Origin: Flavobacteriales bacterium UBA3364
GTDB taxonomy: Bacteria > Bacteroidota > Bacteroidia > Flavobacteriales_F > PHOS-HE28
DNA: 11,321 bases
Direction of reading: 5' to 3'
NCBI GenBank assembly: GCA_002360495.1
Contig: DEQO01000060.1
Span: 1-11,321, forward strand
The notes below the pieces were generated by a model. The model did no database searches. It worked only from the letters and a program-made list of their open reading frames with translations, and was not told where the DNA came from. The translations under genes were made by a program, and so were the position numbers. Positions 7,275 through 11,321 of this stretch are shown piece by piece (the stretch's first letter is position 1; each line of letters starts with the position of its first letter).

Positions 7275-7300
7275 AAGTCCGCACCAGGCTGCGGATCAGG
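7271..7300. repeat. Interrupted inverted repeat (CCTGA-AG-TCCGC / GCGGA-TCAGG)
   Basis: Arms at 7271-7275 plus 7278-7282 pair with 7291-7295 plus 7296-7300, leaving a 2-nt bulge (AG) and an 8-nt loop. On the minus strand it is the first hairpin after the fabI stop (18 bp away), so it could act in 3'-end formation or mRNA stability. There is no U-run. It overlaps and competes with the 7257-7274 hairpin. Confidence 0.5.
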
Positions 7301-7317
7301 CGTCTCCTACGCCAATA

Positions 7318-8136
7318 CTACTCCTCTTTCGAGAAGTGCGCCATCACCTGCGGAGTGACCCCGCTGCTGCTGAACCCACCGTCGTGGAAGAGGTTCTGCA
7401 TGGTGACATACTTGGTCAGGTCGCTGAAGAGCGTGATGCAGTAGTTGGCACACGCCTCGGCGGAAGCGTTGCCCAACGGGCTCATCTCCTGGGCGAAACC
7501 ATAGAACCCACCGAACCCCTTGATCCCTGAGCCAGCCGTTGTCATGGTCGGCGATTGGCTCACGGTGTTCACGCGGACCTTCTTCTCCATTCCGAGGTAG
7601 TAGCCCCATGAGCGGCCGATACTTTCCAACAGGGCCTTGGCGTCGGCCATGTCGCCGTAGCCGGGGAAAACGCGTTGGGCGGCGATGTAGCTGAGCGCCA
7701 CCACACTGCTCCATTCCGCGAGGGAATCCGTCTTCTTCGAAGCCTGCAACATGCGGTGGAAGCTCATGGCGCTGATGTCCAGCGTCTGCTTGTACCACTC
7801 GTAGTTCAGGTCATCATAGGTCCTGCCTTTCCGCACGTTGGGGCTCATACCAATGCTGTGGAGCACGAAATCGATCTGCCCCCCCAGGTGTTGCTTGCTT
7901 TCGGTGAAGAGTTTCTCCAGGTCCTCGTCCTTGGTGGCATCGGCACCGATCACGGGAGCTTTGATGGCCTCGGCGAGCTTGTTGATCTCGCCCATGCGCA
8001 TGGCCACGGGTGCGTTGGTCAACACGATCGATGCTCCCTCCGCGTGGGCCAGTTCGGCCACCTTCCAGGCGATGCTCTGTTCGTTCAAGGCACCGCTGAT
8101 GATGCCGCGCTTCCCTTTCAACAATCCGTGGGCCAT
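7318..8136 (-). CDS. fabI: Enoyl-[acyl-carrier-protein] reductase (NADH), FabI
   Basis: Cytoplasmic short-chain dehydrogenase/reductase that carries out the last reduction of each cycle of type II fatty-acid synthesis, converting trans-2-enoyl-ACP to acyl-ACP. The 272-residue protein has the FabI cofactor loop GIISGALNEQSIAW (11-24), LTNAPVAMRMG (39-49), DFVLHSIGMSPN (89-100), and the active-site pair Y160-x6-K167 with the second FabI tyrosine at Y150. The N-terminus (MAHGLLKGKRG) and the C-terminal HDGGFSSSGV segment match the Bacteroidota form. ATG 8136 is preferred over an in-frame ATG 39 bp upstream, because homologous FabI proteins begin at MAxxLLKGKRG. No Shine-Dalgarno is seen, as is normal for the phylum. 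It appears monocistronic or loosely linked: 273 bp separate it from the next minus-strand gene, and it diverges from the large secreted protein. All catalytic residues are present. Confidence 0.97.
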   Translation of the reverse strand: MAHGLLKGKRGIISGALNEQSIAWKVAELAHAEGASIVLTNAPVAMRMGEINKLAEAIKAPVIGADATKDEDLEKLFTESKQHLGGQIDFVLHSIGMSPNVRKGRTYDDLNYEWYKQTLDISAMSFHRMLQASKKTDSLAEWSSVVALSYIAAQRVFPGYGDMADAKALLESIGRSWGYYLGMEKKVRVNTVSQSPTMTTAGSGIKGFGGFYGFAQEMSPLGNASAEACANYCITLFSDLTKYVTMQNLFHDGGFSSSGVTPQVMAHFSKEE

Positions 8137-8269
8137 GGTGTGCTGGTTCTGGGGGTGAAGATAACGGAGCACCAAGACCTGGCACGGTAAGATCCCGATC
8201 CGTCACCGCTGCCGGGTTTGGGTGAAGGGTGCACATCGGCTAATTTGCCCCTCAAACCTGCTCCGAACG
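8137..8269. other. Divergent intergenic region between fabI and the LOX-domain secreted protein
   Basis: A 133-bp spacer that must hold promoters for both divergent genes. A good candidate for the plus-strand gene is at 8217-8247. For fabI (minus), only a weak TATCTTCA-like sequence is present near 8152-8159, without a partner element, so no promoter is called. Confidence 0.6.
8217..8247 (+). promoter_or_regulatory. Candidate Bacteroidetes sigma-A promoter for the LOX-domain protein
   Basis: TTTG at 8217-8220 (-33) and TAATTTG at 8241-8247 (-7), separated by 20 bp. The -7 box has one base fewer than TAnnTTTG, and the spacer is one base longer than the usual 19, so the TTTG-to-TTTG distance is exactly that of the consensus. 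It ends 22 bp before ATG 8270, implying a short leader of about 15-17 nt without a Shine-Dalgarno. Confidence 0.45.
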
Positions 8270-11200
8270 ATGCTCCAGAAAATTACCCTAGGTGCCCTTT
8301 TGGTCCTTGTCGCGATCGTGTCGCGAGCGCAGTGTATCACGGCTTTTCCGATGAACGAAGCCTTTACCGGCTTCACGGTGGCGGACCCTGTGGGTACGCC
8401 TGGTACCTTGATCAACAATTGGACGAACGAGACCGGCGATGACCTGGATTGGTGGGTGGACGTGAACGGCACCCCCACCGCGAACACCGGTCCCATCGGT
8501 GACCATACATCGAGCAATACCTCTGGTAAGTACATGTACACCAGTGCTGCTGCTGCGGGCAATACCCCGAACAAGTCGGCCATCCTGCAATCGCCCTGCT
8601 TCAACCTGACCGCGCTCAGCAGTCCGTACCTCACCTTCTGGTACCACATGCATGGCGCCCAGCAAGGCACCTTGGCGGTCGACCTTTTCGTGGATGGGAT
8701 CGTGGTCCCCAACGTTTGGACGATCAGCGGTGATCAAGGGCTCCGGTGGAAACAGGGTTGGCTGAATCTGGCACCGTACGTCGGAGAGGACAACCTGCGC
8801 GTCCGCTTCCGGGCGGTCACCGGCTCGGGAGTATTGAGCGATATCGGGTTGGACGATGTCTTCGTGGGCAATTTGAACGCGGTGATCGGTTGCAACGAGC
8901 CGACGGCATCGAACTACAGCTCGGCCGTGAACATCAACAATGGGACGTGTGACTACAGCTGCCCTGCTGGCCAAAAGCGTGTGCGGATCGACATCATCAG
9001 CGACAACTACCCGCAGGAGACCACCTGGACGTTGAAGAACGGTAGCACGGGTGCCACGCTGGCGAGCGGCAACCAGACCACGAACCGGACAGGTACATCG
9101 CTTTGCGTTCCGCAAGGGACGTGCCTGGTGTTCCGTATGAACGACACCGCCGGCGACGGGATCAATCACCCGAGCTATGGCTATGGTGGTTACTGGCTCT
9201 ACTTCGATGGCGCGCTCATCCGCGCCGGCGGCACGTACGGCTACTTCGAGGAAACGACCTTCAATTGTCCGCAGGGGTTCGCGTGTTCCAACGCACTCCC
9301 ACTTTCCTTGGGTCCCGTAGGTACCACGTTCCCCGTGACCTTGGCGACCTTCACCACAACGGATGTCGAGCAGTGGTACGATTTCACCCCACCCCAGACA
9401 GGTTCCTATACCATCAGTACATGCGGAACCAATACGTGCGACACGCGTCTGTGGTTGTATGACATGGCGTGCGGACAAGTCGTGTTGAACGATGGCATCG
9501 AAGGTGCCACGTTCGGGGATGACAATAACGGTGGCTGCGGTTTACAAGCGGTGGTGAACGCGGTCATGCCCGGTGGTGTAGTCCACCACCTCCGGGTCGG
9601 CGACAATGCTGGATCCTGCGGTGATGCCGTGACCGTTTCCATCGTCTACAACGGACCGATCACCGGGTGCATGAACGCGGCCTCCTGCAACTACGACCCC
9701 CTGGCAACGGTCCCATGCGCGGGTTGTTGCATCGCGTTCGGGAGCCCGGAGTGTCCGGACGGTCCGGACCTTACGATGAACCAAGCCGCGTTGCAGAGCA
9801 GTTTGGTGATGCAGAGCCTGAACATCACCGATCCTTGTGCCCCTGTTGAAGGCTGCACACGCGGATTGGGGATGCGGCGGCTTCTGCGGTTCACGACCCG
9901 GATCGACAACATCGGTACCACCGATTACTATATCGGGAACAATAACACGCAACCCGGCATGTTCAACACGAACAACTGCCACGGACACCCGCACTATGCG
10001 GGGTATGCGGATTACATCCTCTTCGACCAGGCGGGCAACGCCACCCCAGTGGGTTTCAAGAACGGCTTCTGCGTGATCGATGTGGGTTGCAATCCCGGTT
10101 TCAGTGGTCAGTTCGGCTGCAGCAATATGGGGATCAGCAAAGGGTGCTATGATATCTACGGGTCCGGCACCACCTGCAACTGGGTCGATCTCACCGGTGT
10201 GGCACCCGGAGACTATACCCTGGTGCTCCGCACCAATTGGCAACGGGCACCGGATGCATTGGGACGCCCCGAGACGGACTACACCAACAACTTCGCGCAG
10301 GTGTGCATTCGCCTGACGGACGCGGGGTTCTCCGTGCTCCCGACATGCCCCCCTTATACCGATTGCCTGGGTGTGACCAATGGCGATGCACGTATGGACT
10401 GCAACGGTGTGTGCAACGGGCCCACCAAGCGTGGCGACCTGAACAACGACGCCAACCAGACAGCCGTGGATGCGCAGCAATATGTCCAGCGGATCCTGGG
10501 CAACGATATCTCCCCCACCACCTGCAACGACCTGAACGGTGACAATGCCATTACCGTGACGGACGCCGCGTTGATGGCGAACTGCTACAATCAACAACAC
10601 GGGCACGATACATCCATCCCCAACCACCTGGCGCACTATCATCCATGGTGCGAGTTCCCGCGCGGGTTCCTCAGTACCATTGACAGCGTGGAGTTGAGCC
10701 TCGCCAATCTGGACGTGGTGAACAAGACCGTGGATGTGATGATCAAGAACCCCACCTGCCGCGTGCTCGGCTACGAGTTCACCATGGGGGGGCTGACCAT
10801 CCAAAGCGTGGAGAACCTCGCACCGAACCTTGAAGGCAGTCCGGTCGACGAGATCTCCATGAACACGTCGCTCGGCGGAACCAAGGTGATCGGGATGTCC
10901 TATATCGACAGTTCCCTGGTCAAGAACACCAGTCCGGTCGCGCTTTGCAGGATACACTACCTGGCCTTGACGGGTGCCAGTGTCTGCATCGCTTCCATCA
11001 CCGATGTGGTGAACAAGGATGCGAACAATGTGCGCAAGCGCATCGTTGGTGGGTGTCTACAGGTACCCAGTATCGTTGCCCTGAGCCCCAAGGTCTGGCT
11101 CGAAGGCCCCTATGTTGTAGCGGATGGTGCCATGCTTGACGACCTACGCGTGGCCTCCCTCATACCCACTACCGAACCGTATACGGGGCTCGGTTTCGCG

Positions 11201-11321
11201 CACGTTGCCGGTGGCGGCGGTGAACAGATCGAGGCCGGTGTACTCGCAGTGACCGGACCGAACGCCATCGCTTATTGGGTGCTTGTGGAGCTGCGCGATG
11301 TGGCTCCACCGCATGCTATCA
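8270..11321 (+). CDS. Giant secreted multidomain protein with lysyl oxidase, MAM and dockerin-like domains (3' end outside window)
   Basis: The frame is open from ATG 8270 through the last base: 1017 codons with no stop. Signal peptide 1-21 (hydrophobic core 7-17, ends SRAQ) fixes the start. Modules in order: MAM-like about 28-200 (DLDWW 58-62, TGPIGDHT, YLTFWYHMHG, DIGLDD near 191-196); Cys-rich repeat 207-229; surface domain 231-335 with DNYPQETTW (245-253) and GDG near 295-297; PPC-like domain 339-463 (TISTCGTNTCDTRLWLYD); second Cys-rich repeat 466-488; lysyl oxidase 500-682; DCNGVCNG 710-717; dockerin-like loops 723-734 and 754-765; cohesin-like domain about 805-930; start of a Bacteroidota terminal domain from 941 (VWLEGPY, DDLRV, IAYWVLVELRD). 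It is Cys-rich throughout, fitting an oxidising extracellular location. A type IX sorting domain may lie beyond the window. Likely role: cell-surface or matrix protein with amine-oxidase activity. The oxidase call is strong; overall function is inferred. Confidence 0.93.
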   Translation, partial: MLQKITLGALLVLVAIVSRAQCITAFPMNEAFTGFTVADPVGTPGTLINNWTNETGDDLDWWVDVNGTPTANTGPIGDHTSSNTSGKYMYTSAAAAGNTPNKSAILQSPCFNLTALSSPYLTFWYHMHGAQQGTLAVDLFVDGIVVPNVWTISGDQGLRWKQGWLNLAPYVGEDNLRVRFRAVTGSGVLSDIGLDDVFVGNLNAVIGCNEPTASNYSSAVNINNGTCDYSCPAGQKRVRIDIISDNYPQETTWTLKNGSTGATLASGNQTTNRTGTSLCVPQGTCLVFRMNDTAGDGINHPSYGYGGYWLYFDGALIRAGGTYGYFEETTFNCPQGFACSNALPLSLGPVGTTFPVTLATFTTTDVEQWYDFTPPQTGSYTISTCGTNTCDTRLWLYDMACGQVVLNDGIEGATFGDDNNGGCGLQAVVNAVMPGGVVHHLRVGDNAGSCGDAVTVSIVYNGPITGCMNAASCNYDPLATVPCAGCCIAFGSPECPDGPDLTMNQAALQSSLVMQSLNITDPCAPVEGCTRGLGMRRLLRFTTRIDNIGTTDYYIGNNNTQPGMFNTNNCHGHPHYAGYADYILFDQAGNATPVGFKNGFCVIDVGCNPGFSGQFGCSNMGISKGCYDIYGSGTTCNWVDLTGVAPGDYTLVLRTNWQRAPDALGRPETDYTNNFAQVCIRLTDAGFSVLPTCPPYTDCLGVTNGDARMDCNGVCNGPTKRGDLNNDANQTAVDAQQYVQRILGNDISPTTCNDLNGDNAITVTDAALMANCYNQQHGHDTSIPNHLAHYHPWCEFPRGFLSTIDSVELSLANLDVVNKTVDVMIKNPTCRVLGYEFTMGGLTIQSVENLAPNLEGSPVDEISMNTSLGGTKVIGMSYIDSSLVKNTSPVALCRIHYLALTGASVCIASITDVVNKDANNVRKRIVGGCLQVPSIVALSPKVWLEGPYVVADGAMLDDLRVASLIPTTEPYTGLGFAHVAGGGGEQIEAGVLAVTGPNAIAYWVLVELRDVAPPHAI
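8888..8956 (+). repeat. First Cys-rich short repeat (GCNEPTASNYSS...CDY)
   Basis: Residues 207-229 match the short GC-x-x-P-x-A-x-N-Y-x-x-x-A...G-x-C-x-Y unit that is scattered between domains of large Flavobacteriales surface proteins. Its function is not known to me; it behaves as a spacer between modules. A second, more divergent copy is at 9665-9730. Confidence 0.7.
9665..9730 (+). repeat. Second Cys-rich short repeat (GCMNAASCNYDPLAT...CAGCC)
   Basis: Residues 466-487 repeat the unit seen at 8888-8956, but with a CAGCC ending in place of DGxCxY. It lies directly before the lysyl oxidase domain. Confidence 0.65.
9767..10315 (+). other. Lysyl oxidase catalytic domain within the secreted protein
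   Basis: Residues 500-682 align along their whole length with the animal lysyl oxidase catalytic domain. The copper motif is H571-x-H573-x-H575 after C570 (animal: CHQHYH). K597 in GFKNGFC corresponds to the cofactor lysine (human K320), and Y630 in GCYDIYG to the cofactor tyrosine (human Y355). The Cys pattern fits: K597 to C601 is +4, C601 to C607 +6, C607 to C617 +10, C626 to C636 +10, all as in human LOX; only C617 to C626 is two shorter. The NWVDLTGVAPGDYTL and ETDYTNN strings near the end are also LOX-like. All residues needed for copper binding and for making lysyl-tyrosyl quinone are present, so an active amine oxidase is predicted. Confidence 0.9.
10433..10566 (+). other. Dockerin-like pair of calcium-binding loops
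   Basis: Residues 722-734 (GDLNNDANQTAVD) and 754-765 (DLNGDNAITVTD) each place Asp/Asn at loop positions 1, 3, 5 and 12 of the EF-hand-like dockerin type I loop. The first is followed by a helix-like AQQYVQRILG and the second by AALMANCY. They are 31 residues apart, about normal for a dockerin. This identifies a Ca-dependent module; binding to a true cohesin is not implied. Confidence 0.75.

Larger units (their letters stand above)
7045..7317. other. Intergenic region between fabI and the TPR/pseudo-caspase gene
   Basis: A 273-bp spacer with no convincing gene; frames that run through it are extensions or shadows of neighbours. It holds the putative upstream region of the TPR/pseudo-caspase gene (7045-7120) and a cluster of inverted repeats (7234-7300) just beyond the fabI stop. 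No U-run follows any hairpin on the minus strand, so a classical intrinsic terminator is not visible. Confidence 0.7.

Noticed and set aside
7045..7284. 80-codon N-terminal extension of the TPR/pseudo-caspase gene
   Set aside because: The frame is open, but the extension is Arg/Cys/Pro-rich, and a clean signal peptide starts at ATG 7044, so the shorter start is preferred.
8288..9478. 396-codon minus-strand open frame
   Set aside because: It is a shadow of the signal peptide, MAM-like and DNYPxET-domain coding sequence; no domain is recognisable in it.
9542..10957. 471-codon open frame on the minus strand under the secreted protein
   Set aside because: It is antisense to the lysyl oxidase and dockerin-like region, which is clearly coding on the plus strand. 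Its product is low-complexity His/Val/Gly-rich without a recognisable domain.

Overview
The window reads as a moderately GC-rich chromosome segment of a Bacteroidota bacterium, most likely a Flavobacteriales-type lineage. The support is an insert-bearing signal peptidase I, a FabI with the Bacteroidetes-style N-terminus, a hybrid-sensor-like propeller/Y_Y_Y receptor, secreted modules typical of type IX secretion cargo, almost no Shine-Dalgarno sequences, and one candidate TTTG / TAnTTTG promoter. No rRNA, tRNA, CRISPR array, insertion sequence or phage gene was recognised.

Layout. Positions 1-1764 (+) hold a compact three-gene run: the 3' part of signal peptidase I (lepB), a small TPR-like lipoprotein, and a Nudix hydrolase of the CoA-diphosphatase type. 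The last two overlap by ATGA. The Nudix 3' end also overlaps, tail to tail over 48 bp, the gene arriving from the other strand. Positions 7044-1717 (-) hold two large signalling-type genes 42 bp apart. The first is an exported TPR / tandem Ig-like protein ending in a caspase-like fold in which both catalytic positions are substituted. The second is a 1040-residue membrane protein with 14 periplasmic propeller repeats, a Y_Y_Y domain, one transmembrane helix, a coiled coil and a class III cyclase whose residues predict an active adenylate cyclase. Upstream of them is a 273-bp spacer with nested inverted repeats, then fabI (8136-7318, -). A divergent 133-bp intergenic region with a plausible promoter leads into a giant secreted protein (8270 to beyond the window end, +).

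The giant protein has at least 1017 codons and runs off the window. From N to C it carries a signal peptide, a MAM-like domain, a Cys-rich short repeat, a 'DNYPxET' surface domain, a PPC-like domain, a second Cys-rich repeat, a lysyl-oxidase domain with the copper HxHxH motif and both precursors of the LTQ cofactor, a dockerin-like pair of Ca-binding loops, a cohesin-like domain, and the start of a conserved Bacteroidota terminal domain. It is the most unusual item here: an apparently intact copper amine oxidase in a cell-surface protein with animal-matrix-like and cellulosome-like modules.

Working together (inference): the pseudo-caspase TPR protein and the propeller-cyclase look like a co-transcribed sensory pair that senses outside the cytoplasm and makes a cyclic nucleotide inside. 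lepB and fabI are housekeeping genes. The LOX protein is probably exported and may cross-link or modify extracellular protein. No link between it and the cyclase pair is shown beyond proximity.
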